From contig NZ_JACOOZ010000002.1 in NCBI RefSeq assembly GCF_014287775.1, forward strand, positions 1 to 64,000: a stretch of DNA of 64,000 nt, read 5' to 3'. The number at the start of each line of letters is the position of its first letter. The stretch's first letter is position 1. The DNA is from Eubacterium_G segne (GTDB taxonomy: Bacteria > Bacillota > Clostridia > Lachnospirales > Lachnospiraceae). Shown here piece by piece: positions 23,361 through 33,139 of the stretch. The notes beneath the pieces were generated by a model. It saw nothing but the letters and a program-made list of their open reading frames with translations, searched no databases and was not told where the DNA came from. The translations under genes and the position numbers were made by a program.

Positions 23361-25433
23361 TTAAGCATTGTCCTGTATCTGTTTTTCCTGAACATCAGGA
23401 GGTGCCTGTTCATAACGGGATACAACATATTCAAATTCACCACTTCCACCGGTTATGGAACGAAGGGATGTAGAATATCCATATAACTCTAACATAGGGA
23501 CTTCTGCTTCTATTAACTGCTTTCCGTCCTTTGGAGTCATATTAAGTATTCGTCCCCGTCTTTTATTTAAATCTCCCATTATGTCTCCTGAATACTTATC
23601 AGGTGCCGTAACACTAAGTAAAGCAATCGGCTCTAACAAAACAGGTCCTGCCTCCAGAAATCCTTTCTTAAATGCAATAATGGTTGCCATTTTAAATGCC
23701 ATTTCTGAAGAATCCACCGGGTGATAGGAACCATCTGTTAAAGTTGCCTTAACTCCCACTACAGGATAACCTGCTAACGGTCCTGCCTTAACACATTCCT
23801 GTAAACCTTTTTCCACCGCTGGGAAGAAATTCTTAGGTACAGCTCCACCAAATATCTTTTCTTCAAAAATATATGGTTTTGACAAATCCCCTGAAGGTTC
23901 AAACTCCATAACAACATCTCCGTACTGTCCGTGTCCTCCTGACTGTTTTTTATGTTTTCCCTGTACCTGTGCCTTCTTTCTTATGGTTTCCCTGAAAGCT
24001 ATTCTTGGCTTTGTAAGTTCCACCTTTACCTTATACCTGTCTTCAAGCTTTGAGGCCACAATCTGCAACTGCTGTTCCCCGATTCCATAAATCAACGACT
24101 GTCTGTTTTCTTCATCTGATACGGTTTTCAGTGTTAAATCCTCAATGCAAAGCTTGGTAAGAGCCTGTGCCATTTTATCTTCATCACCTTTATTTACAGC
24201 ACGATATGCCATATATGTATAAGGCTTTGACATTGTTGTCGGATGATATTCTATAGGCCACTGCCTTGTAGATAAAGTATCGCCGGTTCTGGTGGATGCC
24301 AGCTTTCCTATCGCGCCAATGTCTCCTGAATACAATCTGTCAACCTCAATTACATTCTTTCCCCGCATAACATATAATTTGGCAAGTTTCTCTTCCACAT
24401 CCTTTGTGGCATTATAAACTGTATCTCCGGCTTTCAGTATCCCTGTACGAACTTTTACCAGGGAGTATTTTCCAACAAAAGGATCCATAATAGTCTTAAA
24501 AACATATGCTGAAACAGGCTTGTTGCAGTCAAAATCCGCCACTACCTCTTCACCTGTATCTACATTGGTTGCCTTTTTAAGCACCTCTGCCTTATTAGCA
24601 CTAGGAAAATATTTTTCACAGGTTTGAAGAAAGCTGTTTACTCCCTGACAGCTTACACCTGAACCTATCTGAACCGGAACAATATCACAGCTTATTACAC
24701 TTTTACGAAGAGCCTTTGATATTTCCTCATATGTAAACTCTTCCCCAGCAAAATATTTATCCATTAACTCTTCATCAGATTCAGCCACAGCCTCCATTAA
24801 CTGCTCCCTGACAGGCTCTAACTTTGGTTTCACACTATCAGGAATATCTCTTTCAGTATAATTACCTGCATCATCTAAGAATTTTCTTCCTCCCATTTTT
24901 ACCACATTAACATATCCCGTAAGTTTGTCATTTTCTAAAATAGGAAGATGAAATGGTGCTACTTTCTTTCCGAAATGCTCCTTTAACTGCTCTACAGTTT
25001 CCATGTATTTGGCATTTGGTGAATCCATGTTAGTAACAAAAAATATTCTTGGAATACGTCTTCTCTCACATATTTCCCATGCCTTAATGGTTCCTACTTC
25101 AACTCCTGCCTTACCGTTTACCACAATAACCGCCGCATCTGCCACGCTCATGGCATCCTCTAACTGCCCTACAAAATCAAAGTATCCCGGTGCATCAAGA
25201 ATGTTAATCTTAAGTCCGTTCCACTCCACAGGTATAACCGACGCACTAATTGAGAACTTCCTGTTTATTTCCTCTTTATCATAGTCGCTAATGGTATTAC
25301 CGTCTTCTACACGTCCTTTTCGGGTAATAACTCCTGTAGCATATGCCACGGCTTCTGCAAGAGTTGTCTTTCCCGCCCCACCATGGCCAAGAAATACAAC
25401 GTTTCTGATATCCGATGTCTTATAAACATTCAT
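23361..25433 (-). CDS. Elongation factor G-like GTPase (EF-G2 type)
   Basis: 690 residues from ATG 25433 (AAGGAGGT, 7-base spacing; the frame extends to 25478 without a better start). It is a translational GTPase with P-loop GHGGAGKT (16-23), switch II DAPGYFDF, and the EF-G domains II-V (for example GGHGQYGDVVMEFEPSG in domain IV and ITGGSGEFEYVVSRYEQAP in domain V). The G4 base-recognition motif reads TNMD where classical factors have NKxD. The gene stands alone, not in the rpsL-rpsG-fusA-tuf string, so it is a paralogue and not the main EF-G. Its role may be in translation under stress or in ribosome recycling. Confidence 0.85.
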   Translation of the reverse strand: MNVYKTSDIRNVVFLGHGGAGKTTLAEAVAYATGVITRKGRVEDGNTISDYDKEEINRKFSISASVIPVEWNGLKINILDAPGYFDFVGQLEDAMSVADAAVIVVNGKAGVEVGTIKAWEICERRRIPRIFFVTNMDSPNAKYMETVEQLKEHFGKKVAPFHLPILENDKLTGYVNVVKMGGRKFLDDAGNYTERDIPDSVKPKLEPVREQLMEAVAESDEELMDKYFAGEEFTYEEISKALRKSVISCDIVPVQIGSGVSCQGVNSFLQTCEKYFPSANKAEVLKKATNVDTGEEVVADFDCNKPVSAYVFKTIMDPFVGKYSLVKVRTGILKAGDTVYNATKDVEEKLAKLYVMRGKNVIEVDRLYSGDIGAIGKLASTRTGDTLSTRQWPIEYHPTTMSKPYTYMAYRAVNKGDEDKMAQALTKLCIEDLTLKTVSDEENRQSLIYGIGEQQLQIVASKLEDRYKVKVELTKPRIAFRETIRKKAQVQGKHKKQSGGHGQYGDVVMEFEPSGDLSKPYIFEEKIFGGAVPKNFFPAVEKGLQECVKAGPLAGYPVVGVKATLTDGSYHPVDSSEMAFKMATIIAFKKGFLEAGPVLLEPIALLSVTAPDKYSGDIMGDLNKRRGRILNMTPKDGKQLIEAEVPMLELYGYSTSLRSITGGSGEFEYVVSRYEQAPPDVQEKQIQDNA

Positions 25434-25549
25434 ATCCCGTACCTCCTTGTATTCAATTTTATATCCGATGGTGTACAAACACCCTAACTATATTTATATA
25501 TTTTACTCTATAAAATATGACAATACAAGAAAGGTTAATATTTTAACAA

Positions 25550-28500
25550 TTATCTTACAACAGAACTTTTAGAATACTCGACCTTAGTGTACTCTTTATT
25601 AACTAAAGTCAGTATATTTTCGTACAAATAATTGTGAGCTGATATATTATTCATCATACTATTTTTATACAATATATCTGCCACATCATAAGCACAAAAT
25701 GTTTTTGCATCACTATATACATATGTCCCGTCAATTAACTTTGCATATGCCTTCACTGTCCATTTGTCTGTATACTCAGCTGCCTGTTTTGATGTAAAAC
25801 ACACTGTCATTGCATAACTTGAGGCTATATCCGAGTCGGAAGCATTTATTGACAGCTGTCCGTTTTTTGTTCCCTCCACGCTTTTAACATATTTACTGCT
25901 GCTTCCAACATGCATATCCTCTTCATCTGCATAGTCAGCTAATGAATAAAGCATACCATATCCTATAACTTCCTTTTGATTTATTACGGAATCTACTGAG
26001 TACACAGTTCTCATTCCACCTAATGTTGCACTAATCTGATATCCGTTTATTTCTATTCCCTTACTAATGGTATTGCCTGATTTTGGAATTCCCTGTGGGG
26101 TAATGGTTGGTCCATATACCTCCAAAACCGTTTTTCCAGCATCATCCTTTGTAAAATGAATCCTGTCTATACAAAGTCTTCTTGGTTCTGTTTTAGTAAG
26201 ACTACTGTGGCAATGATATACAATAAACATCTCACTTCCATCAGGTGAAGACACTATTCCATGATGTCCTGCACCATGTACTAATGTATTAGACTGCATA
26301 ATAGGATTATTTTCATATTTTGTATAATTTCCAAGCGGGCTGGTGGCAGTTGCATATCCACTTCCATAATAATCACTTTCAAAGTGGGAACCTGAATATG
26401 TAAGGTAATACACTCCGTCCTTTTTTAGCATAAACGGCCCTTCCGCTACCTTTGCCTTATTTGTTTCCCATGCTTCTTCCGGCGAAATAAGACATGTAAT
26501 TGTAGAATCATCCATGGTTCTCATATCTGAATTAAGCTTTGCACCATAAATGTAATTACCGTCACTTACTCCGCTTTTTCCATAAAACCTTACAAAATAT
26601 ATATAGTATTGTCCATCATCATCCTTAAACACATGAGCGTCTATTTCTTTACCCTCATGCATAGGCTTCTGTTCCTCCTTCGTCTGGGTAAATGGTCCAA
26701 GAGGTGAGTCACTTGTTGCAACACTTAAATGTTCATTTGCAACGTAATACATATAAAACTTACCGTCTTTTTCTATTAAATCCGGTGCCCAAAATCCACT
26801 GTCACCATATACATCATTTTTAGATAATGCCCATCCTCTGTCTGTCCAATTAACTAAGTCAGTAGATGAATACACTTTAAATCCTAAATTAGCATTTTCC
26901 GTATTAGTTGCATATAAATAATACATACCCTTGTAATACAACACATCCGGGTCTGCGCAGGAATTTAAAACTGAATTGGTATATGTTTTTTCCGGTGTTT
27001 TTGGATTATATTCAAATACACTTAAATTTTTAAATGAAGCTCCTGAAAGCCAATGTCTAAATCCTACTGTACCGCTTGAAAAATCATTATCAACTGCCAC
27101 TATTTTGGCATAATTTTCACCATTATAATTAACATATCCTTTTATTTCATTCCCTGCCACTGCTACAGATACACGATAATATTTATTGTATTCAATTGTC
27201 ATTTTCTTCTTTGCAATTTCAGTCCATTTATTTTGATGGACTTTTCCCAAAATCACTTCTTTTTTCAGTGCATCTATTCCAAAATAATATCCGTCATAAC
27301 CATCTGAAACACTACTGTAAGGATTGTTTACCCTAAAAATTATCCCCCCCTGATTGCTGTCTTTACTGCCATCTTCCTTTACGCTTATATCCGCCTCTAC
27401 AACAAAATCAGTAAATTCATTTCCTGACACAACTACCTTGTTGGAATTTCCTCCATTAATGGACATAACATTTTCATTATATACAGGGGTATTTGAAACT
27501 AATCCCGGATAAAAATCAAGACCATATGAATCTCCAAAATTTGTGCTGTATAATAAATTTCCTGTTCCCGGTATTACCTCATAATTATTATTTTTTCCTA
27601 AAGTATCCATATGATAAAAACGTTGATTTCCCGAAAAATGATCTATGGAAATTAAAATGTTATTTCGTGAGGTTTCCACAATTCCCGGAGCATATGCTTT
27701 AGAACCTCCTGTCCATATGTCGGTTAAAAGCCCCCAGGTTTCAAAATTATCCATTGTTCTTATGTATTTAATATGAGTTCTTCTCTTTGACACATTCTCT
27801 GAAGATGAATCCGGTGTGCCTTTGAAATCCTCATCAGTGCAAAATACCACGCCTACAGGTCCGTTACCAACTCTGACAGCCATAGGACAATATGCATTAT
27901 ATCTTCTACCGGATTCCGAATCTATGGTTGACTGATAAACTATTTTTCTTCCTGAATAGTTCCACGTATATCCTCCATCATTAGACTGTATTGCCCTTAC
28001 CACGTTAGAATACACGCCCCCCGATTTATTATCTTCAATACCTTCCGTCACAACCATGATTCTATTATTTCCTAAATCAACTACAGATGCCATTCCGTCT
28101 CTTACAAATTTAGATGAATTAGCATCTCTTGAAGCAGCAACTACGCCGTACTTATTCCATGCTCCCGTAAGACCATCTCTTCCCTGCATTGCAATCCACT
28201 GTGCACCGGATACACCATTTTCAGCAGCCAGAGGTTCCGAATCATAATAACACTGCATATCTCCATTTTGTGTCACAAACAGCCACGGAGCACCTACAAA
28301 CTGACTACATCCTGAAATTACGGTGCTGTCATATACCCAGTTATACCCACCATTATCACTTCTACATACAACAACTGAATATTTACCCTCTGCATTTTTT
28401 TCACGAAATGCACAATACACCTTATCTGTCCCTGAAACAGCCATAAACATAACATCACCATAATTAATGTTGTCATTGCTTGCCACTGTACCTATTTTAG

Positions 28501-28708
28501 TCCAGTTTTCCCCTCTGTTTGAGCTTGTCCATACTTCTATTGTATGACCACTGCTCCTTCCGCCAATTACCGTTCCGTCATCTTTCATTGACATAGAACG
28601 TATAGCTCCTGAGCCATAGTATAACTCCTCAGGTGTGTTAGCATATGTTGCACTACCTGATATTAACAGTAATGTAACAACAAAAATCAAGCATAAATAT
28701 TTCTTCAA
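25550..28708 (-). CDS. Large secreted BNR-propeller / jelly-roll / GH43 glycosidase
   Basis: 1052 residues from a TTG at 28708 (GGAGGG, 7-base spacing), with signal peptide MKKYLCLIFVVTLLLISGSA. Residues about 30-370 contain BNR/Asp-box repeats (SSNRGENW, SDNGGYNW, SNDGGYTW) of a sialidase-fold propeller. Without sialidase arginines being evident, a GH93-type exo-arabinanase is a plausible reading. About 385-565 is a jelly-roll module (TDFVVEADISVKEDGS to VGFRHWLSGASFKNLSV) like LamG/DUF1080. About 575-890 is GH43: base in CADPDVLYYKGMYYLYATN (about 589), pKa-tuning Asp in EIDAHVF (about 690), acid Glu in VAEGPFMLKKDG (about 756). The tail (890-1052) is unassigned. Probably a plant arabinan- or xylan-degrading exoenzyme. 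Confidence 0.8.
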   Translation of the reverse strand: MKKYLCLIFVVTLLLISGSATYANTPEELYYGSGAIRSMSMKDDGTVIGGRSSGHTIEVWTSSNRGENWTKIGTVASNDNINYGDVMFMAVSGTDKVYCAFREKNAEGKYSVVVCRSDNGGYNWVYDSTVISGCSQFVGAPWLFVTQNGDMQCYYDSEPLAAENGVSGAQWIAMQGRDGLTGAWNKYGVVAASRDANSSKFVRDGMASVVDLGNNRIMVVTEGIEDNKSGGVYSNVVRAIQSNDGGYTWNYSGRKIVYQSTIDSESGRRYNAYCPMAVRVGNGPVGVVFCTDEDFKGTPDSSSENVSKRRTHIKYIRTMDNFETWGLLTDIWTGGSKAYAPGIVETSRNNILISIDHFSGNQRFYHMDTLGKNNNYEVIPGTGNLLYSTNFGDSYGLDFYPGLVSNTPVYNENVMSINGGNSNKVVVSGNEFTDFVVEADISVKEDGSKDSNQGGIIFRVNNPYSSVSDGYDGYYFGIDALKKEVILGKVHQNKWTEIAKKKMTIEYNKYYRVSVAVAGNEIKGYVNYNGENYAKIVAVDNDFSSGTVGFRHWLSGASFKNLSVFEYNPKTPEKTYTNSVLNSCADPDVLYYKGMYYLYATNTENANLGFKVYSSTDLVNWTDRGWALSKNDVYGDSGFWAPDLIEKDGKFYMYYVANEHLSVATSDSPLGPFTQTKEEQKPMHEGKEIDAHVFKDDDGQYYIYFVRFYGKSGVSDGNYIYGAKLNSDMRTMDDSTITCLISPEEAWETNKAKVAEGPFMLKKDGVYYLTYSGSHFESDYYGSGYATATSPLGNYTKYENNPIMQSNTLVHGAGHHGIVSSPDGSEMFIVYHCHSSLTKTEPRRLCIDRIHFTKDDAGKTVLEVYGPTITPQGIPKSGNTISKGIEINGYQISATLGGMRTVYSVDSVINQKEVIGYGMLYSLADYADEEDMHVGSSSKYVKSVEGTKNGQLSINASDSDIASSYAMTVCFTSKQAAEYTDKWTVKAYAKLIDGTYVYSDAKTFCAYDVADILYKNSMMNNISAHNYLYENILTLVNKEYTKVEYSKSSVVR

Positions 28709-28999
28709 AATAAATCCCTCCACTTATAAATATACTTTTATAGATTATTTATATCTAAATTATTTTCTCCCTACAAGTAGTGTAATTTTTTTATAAGGTA
28801 TTATATTTTATATTCATCACATAAGAATGTTTTTCAGATTCACTTTTCTCTTGATTTGTTTGCTTTAAAGTGTTAAACTTTAAAGTGTTGAAGTAATTAT
28901 ATTCTAATAACAGGATAATTGATTATTTTATTTTTTCGTTTATAATTTACAATGTAAGTATCAAAAGTATAAATTAACTAACAACAGAATGGAGTTTTT
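28709..28999 (+). promoter_or_regulatory. Divergent intergenic region with tyrA promoter
   Basis: About 290 bases between the divergent glycosidase and tyrA genes. For tyrA, TTGATT (28919-28924) and TATAAT (28941-28946) with 16-base spacing form a probable promoter. Just upstream, CTTTAAAGTGTT occurs twice in tandem (28863-28874 and 28878-28889), each containing the palindrome CTTTAAAG, a possible operator. Nothing else is recognised. Confidence 0.5.
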
Positions 29000-30109
29000 A
29001 TGAGAAATACAGATAGTTTAACATATGGATTTATTGGAATAGGATTAATTGGAGGTTCAGTGGCTAAAGCCCTTCGCCGTGTATATCCCGGCTGTAAAAT
29101 TATAGTCTACAATCGCGGTGCAAAGCCAAGGGTAATGGCAATGAATGACGGTACTGCAAACATTGCCGTAGATTGTGTTGATGATACCTTTAGGGAATGT
29201 GATTACATATTTTTGTGTACCCCGGTGGAAAAAAATGTGGAATACCTTTCATTATTAAAGAATATTATTAAGGATGATTGTATTATTACCGATGTGGGAA
29301 GCGTAAAAAGTAACATTCATGCCGCCATTAAAAAACTGAACATGGAGAAGAATTTTATTGGAGGACATCCTATGGCCGGCTCTGAAAAGACAGGCTATGA
29401 GTTTTCCAATGACCGCCTTTTGGAAAATGCTTACTATCCTGTTACGCCTACAGATAGCGTTGATAATAAATATGTTAAGGAATACTCCAAAATAGTTTCT
29501 GACATAGGAGCCATTCCTATTGAAATATCCTATAAGGAACATGACCGTGTAGTTGCTGCGGTAAGTCATTTGCCGCATCTTATTGCTTCAAGTCTGGTTA
29601 ATTTAGTAAAGCATAATGACAGCCCTCTTGAATATATGAAAACCTTTGCAGCAGGAGGATTTAAGGATATTACACGTATTGCCTCCTCTTCTCCTGAAAT
29701 GTGGGAGCAAATATGTATGACAAACAATATTAACATTAGCGAAATGTTAGGACTATATATTGAGGACTTAAAGAAGGTTCAAAATGAATTAGATAAAAAA
29801 GACGGCAGGGCTATCAATAATATGATAGCCGAAAGCCGTGATTATCGTGATAATTTAGATGAGCATAACAATAGTATTATCCAGAGAAGCTATAGCGTTT
29901 TCTGTGATATTATTGATGAGTCCGGTGCTATTGCAACCATAGCTACCATATTAGCTACTAATGGCATTAGCATTAAAAATATCGGAATCATTCACAACAG
30001 AGAACATCAGGAAGGGGTCCTTAAAATCTCATTTTATGATGAATCCTCTGCAAATAAAGCTATTGAACAGCTTGAAAGACACAGATACAAGGTTTTTAAG
30101 AAAAAATAA
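29000..30109 (+). CDS. tyrA: Prephenate dehydrogenase with C-terminal ACT domain
   Basis: 369 residues. It oxidatively decarboxylates prephenate to 4-hydroxyphenylpyruvate in tyrosine synthesis. The N-terminal Rossmann motif GFIGIGLIGGSVAKAL binds NAD. DVGSVKSNI, GGHPMAGSEKTGYE (catalytic histidine) and AVSHLPHLIA are the family signatures. Residues about 295-369 form an ACT domain (DESGAIATIATILATNGISI), expected to sense tyrosine. It faces the aroA operon tail to tail, with its stop codon one base from that of the HAD gene, so both ends of the aromatic pathway lie together here on opposite strands. Confidence 0.95.
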   Translation: MRNTDSLTYGFIGIGLIGGSVAKALRRVYPGCKIIVYNRGAKPRVMAMNDGTANIAVDCVDDTFRECDYIFLCTPVEKNVEYLSLLKNIIKDDCIITDVGSVKSNIHAAIKKLNMEKNFIGGHPMAGSEKTGYEFSNDRLLENAYYPVTPTDSVDNKYVKEYSKIVSDIGAIPIEISYKEHDRVVAAVSHLPHLIASSLVNLVKHNDSPLEYMKTFAAGGFKDITRIASSSPEMWEQICMTNNINISEMLGLYIEDLKKVQNELDKKDGRAINNMIAESRDYRDNLDEHNNSIIQRSYSVFCDIIDESGAIATIATILATNGISIKNIGIIHNREHQEGVLKISFYDESSANKAIEQLERHRYKVFKKK

Positions 30110-30110
30110 A

Positions 30111-30752
30111 CTAGAAAATATCTTTCAGCTCTGTGATTTTGTAAATAATTTTATCTGCAACACTTAAATCCTGATTTCCTGAATCAGGATTTCTAAATCC
30201 AATGCAGGTCATTCCTGCTGTTTTTGCAGCTCTGCTTCCATTTGCAGAATCCTCTACAACAGTACATTCCGCCGGCTTTCCACCAAGTTTTTCTGCTGCT
30301 ACCAGGAAAACATCAGGAGCCGGCTTTGGTTTTTCCACATTTTCCGCACTAAACAAAAGTTTAAAGCATTTATCTATTCCCAGGGTTTTCATCTGGCTTT
30401 CAATATAATCCTGAGATGAAGAAGATGCCACTGCCATTTCATAGCCTTTATCATAAAGATATTTTATTGTTTCCACTGCACCCTCTATTCTCGGAATACC
30501 TTTTTCCTTAAGCATCTCATCCTTAACCTGGGAAAATCTTTCCGGCAAATCCGTATATACGCTTACATCCACTCCATATCCCTCTTTTATAAGGTTATAC
30601 AAAAAGCTTCTTGTAGAACCGATACAGCCTTTATAATGTTCGTAATCAATATCTATTCCTTTTTCCTTAAATACCTTTTTCCATATTTCAAAATGCATAG
30701 GTTCGGTATTTACCAAAACACCATCCATATCAAATAAAATATATTTACCCAT
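30111..30752 (-). CDS. HAD-family phosphatase, beta-phosphoglucomutase-like
   Basis: 213 residues from ATG 30752 (GGAAG 8 bases upstream; the TTG at 30770 is less likely). Motif I is FDMDGVLVNTEP with the nucleophile Asp and acid/base Asp, motif II is VASSSS, and motif III/IV is KPAPDVFLVAAEKLG with VVEDSANGSRAA. A helical cap lies between motifs I and II, as in subfamily I phosphatases and beta-phosphoglucomutases. The substrate cannot be read from sequence. It is the last gene of the dtd-queA-aroA string, 24 bases after aroA. Confidence 0.85.
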   Translation of the reverse strand: MGKYILFDMDGVLVNTEPMHFEIWKKVFKEKGIDIDYEHYKGCIGSTRSFLYNLIKEGYGVDVSVYTDLPERFSQVKDEMLKEKGIPRIEGAVETIKYLYDKGYEMAVASSSSQDYIESQMKTLGIDKCFKLLFSAENVEKPKPAPDVFLVAAEKLGGKPAECTVVEDSANGSRAAKTAGMTCIGFRNPDSGNQDLSVADKIIYKITELKDIF

Positions 30753-30776
30753 ATTTTCTTTTCTTCCCAATCTTTG

Positions 30777-32075
30777 TTATTTTGTAATTTCATCAAGAAC
30801 CTCAAAATAATTTTCAAATGTTTTTTTACAACATAAAGGATTCTTTATAACTATTCCCTCTACTAAAAGACCAATAAGAGAAAAACTCATGGCTACCCTG
30901 TGGTCATCGTAGGTTTCAATTTCTGCACCGTGTAATTTTCCCGGCACTATTTTTACATCAGTTCTGCCGTTTACCTCAATAATTTCCGTATCACAGCCTA
31001 TCTTTTTCAGTTCATTGGCAATAACTGCTACCCTGTCAGATTCCTGCCCCCTTATATGACCGATATTTCTAATGACAGTTGGCGTTGAGGCAAAGGCTGC
31101 CACCACTGCCATTGTAAGTGCCTGATCAGAAAAATCCGACATATCAATGTCTATGCCTGAATATTCTTTAATCTGACTTCCGTCAATAATTACACCTTCT
31201 TCAGATTCCGCTACAATACATCCTAAGTTTTCTAACACCTTTAAAAATTTCACATCTCCCTGCATGGAATCTAAATGTATCTGATAAACTCTTGCTTTTG
31301 TCTTTAAAATAGCTGCCATGGCGTAAAAATAACATGCTGCTGACATATCAGGTTCAATATAGTAATCGCTACAGCTAAATCCGACATTTTCTATCACATA
31401 TGTATCATCGGTTCTTAAATACTTAATTCCAAACTGTCTCATTAAGTTTTCAGTTATTTTAATGTAAGCACCCTTGGTTCTGGAGCCTGTAAGAGTAACT
31501 GTTAACCCGTTTATAACGCCTGCCATCATTAATCCGCTGGCATACTGACTGCTTTTGGTAGTATCTATTTCAACCTTTGTGTTTTTTATTCCCTTAGAAT
31601 GAATTTCAAAAGGAAAATGACCTTCTTTTTCAAGACAATTAATAGTTACACCACACTGTCTTAAAACATTAATTAACTCTTCCATAGGACGTTTCTTCAT
31701 CTGTTCAGAAGAATTAAGAGTATAATTTCCACCTGCCACTGCTAACAAAACAGTCATAAATCTTGCGGCAGTTCCTGCACTTCGTACATTTATACATGCA
31801 TTTTTATTGGGAATATTTCCATTTTCCCCTTGTATAATTACCTGTTTTTCAGATTCATTAATATTAACGTCAAATCCTAAGCTTACAAGACAATCTAAAA
31901 ACGCCCTGGAATCATCACTAAACAGCACCCCTTTAAGTCTGCATTTTCCCTGTGATAAAGCTGCCAACATAAGTGCACGGTTTGTAATGCTTTTTGAGCC
32001 GGGAACCACAACATCAATGTTTCTTTTATCCTTAATTCTTTTTACCTTATAAGTATCCAACTGGTTTTCTCCCAT
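30777..32075 (-). CDS. aroA: 3-phosphoshikimate 1-carboxyvinyltransferase (EPSP synthase)
   Basis: A 432-residue shikimate-pathway enzyme that transfers the enolpyruvyl group of PEP to shikimate-3-phosphate. The N-terminal VPGSKSITNRALMLAAL holds the substrate lysine. The PEP/glyphosate loop is RSAGTAARFM (the E. coli-type loop is NAGTAMRP). The catalytic Asp lies in DMSDFSDQALTMAVVAAFA, and IRGQESDR and YDDHRVAMSFSL complete the active site. It starts six bases after the queA stop with a weak AGGA site, so translation may be coupled. It is divergent from the class I sequence, resembling the more variable clostridial forms. Confidence 0.94.
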   Translation of the reverse strand: MGENQLDTYKVKRIKDKRNIDVVVPGSKSITNRALMLAALSQGKCRLKGVLFSDDSRAFLDCLVSLGFDVNINESEKQVIIQGENGNIPNKNACINVRSAGTAARFMTVLLAVAGGNYTLNSSEQMKKRPMEELINVLRQCGVTINCLEKEGHFPFEIHSKGIKNTKVEIDTTKSSQYASGLMMAGVINGLTVTLTGSRTKGAYIKITENLMRQFGIKYLRTDDTYVIENVGFSCSDYYIEPDMSAACYFYAMAAILKTKARVYQIHLDSMQGDVKFLKVLENLGCIVAESEEGVIIDGSQIKEYSGIDIDMSDFSDQALTMAVVAAFASTPTVIRNIGHIRGQESDRVAVIANELKKIGCDTEIIEVNGRTDVKIVPGKLHGAEIETYDDHRVAMSFSLIGLLVEGIVIKNPLCCKKTFENYFEVLDEITK

Positions 32076-32080
32076 TCATC

Positions 32081-33124
32081 CTATTTTATAAACATAGCAT
32101 CGCCAAAGCTGAAAAATCTGTATTTTTCCTTAACTGCAATTTCATAAGCATTAAGTACCTTTTCCCTACCGGCTAAAGCTGACACTAACATAATAAGTGT
32201 TGATTCAGGCAAATGGAAATTGGTAATAAGACAATCAATTGCCTTAAACTTATATCCCGGATAAATGAAAATCTGTGTCCATCCACTACCTTCATGTACC
32301 ACTCCATTTTCATCTGTTACTGTTTCTAATGTTCTGGTACTGGTAGTTCCAACTGAAATAATGCGTCCACCATTTTCTTTACATGTATTAATGAGATTAG
32401 CATCTTCTTCATCCACCATATAAAACTCTGAATGCATATGATGTTCCAAAATATTGTCAACCTTTACCGGTCTGAAAGTTCCCAGTCCCACATGAAGGGT
32501 AACGTGGGCAATTTTAACACCCTTTTCCCTGATTTTTTCTAATAATTCCTTAGTAAAATGAAGTCCCGCCGTTGGTGCTGCCGCTGAGCCTTCATACTTG
32601 GCATATACCGTCTGGTATCTGCTTTTATCTTTAAGTTTGTGGGTAATATATGGTGGAAGAGGCATTTCACCCAACCTGTCTAATACTTCCTCAAATATTC
32701 CCTCATAATTAAACTTAATAAGTCGGTTTCCTTCCTCAACTACATCAATAACTTCTCCTGTAAGAATGCCGTCGCCAAAGTTAATAACAGTTCCCGGCTT
32801 ACATTTTTTGCCGGGCTTAACTAAAGTTTCCCACACATCCTTTTCACGCCTCTTTAAAAGAAGAACTTCGATTTTTGCGTCTGTTCCTACTTTGTTTCCA
32901 TACAATCTTGCAGGCAAAACCTTTGTATCATTTATAACAAGGCAGTCTCCCGGATTTAAATAATCTATTATTTCCTTAAATACGTGATGCTCCACATTCC
33001 CTGTTTCCTTATCAAGTACCATAAGTCTGGAACTGCTTCTATCCTCTAAAGGATCCTGAGCAATTAACTCCTCAGGCAAATCATAATAATAATCATGTAA
33101 ACTCATTTTATTTTCGCTACACAT
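32081..33124 (-). CDS. queA: tRNA preQ1(34) S-adenosylmethionine ribosyltransferase-isomerase
   Basis: 347 residues. It transfers and isomerises the ribosyl part of SAM to make epoxyqueuosine in the wobble position of GUN-anticodon tRNAs. Signatures: DYYYDLPEELIAQDPLEDRS at the N-terminus, GDCLVINDTKVLPARL, AAPTAGLHFTKELL and HVGLGTFRPVKVDNILEHHM, and TNFHLPESTLIMLVSALAG near the end. The ATG at 33124 has GAGGA 6 bases upstream; a second ATG six codons later is possible. No tgt gene is beside it. It lies between dtd (15-base gap) and aroA. Confidence 0.96.
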   Translation of the reverse strand: MCSENKMSLHDYYYDLPEELIAQDPLEDRSSSRLMVLDKETGNVEHHVFKEIIDYLNPGDCLVINDTKVLPARLYGNKVGTDAKIEVLLLKRREKDVWETLVKPGKKCKPGTVINFGDGILTGEVIDVVEEGNRLIKFNYEGIFEEVLDRLGEMPLPPYITHKLKDKSRYQTVYAKYEGSAAAPTAGLHFTKELLEKIREKGVKIAHVTLHVGLGTFRPVKVDNILEHHMHSEFYMVDEEDANLINTCKENGGRIISVGTTSTRTLETVTDENGVVHEGSGWTQIFIYPGYKFKAIDCLITNFHLPESTLIMLVSALAGREKVLNAYEIAVKEKYRFFSFGDAMFIK

Positions 33125-33139
33125 AATATATCCTCTTTT

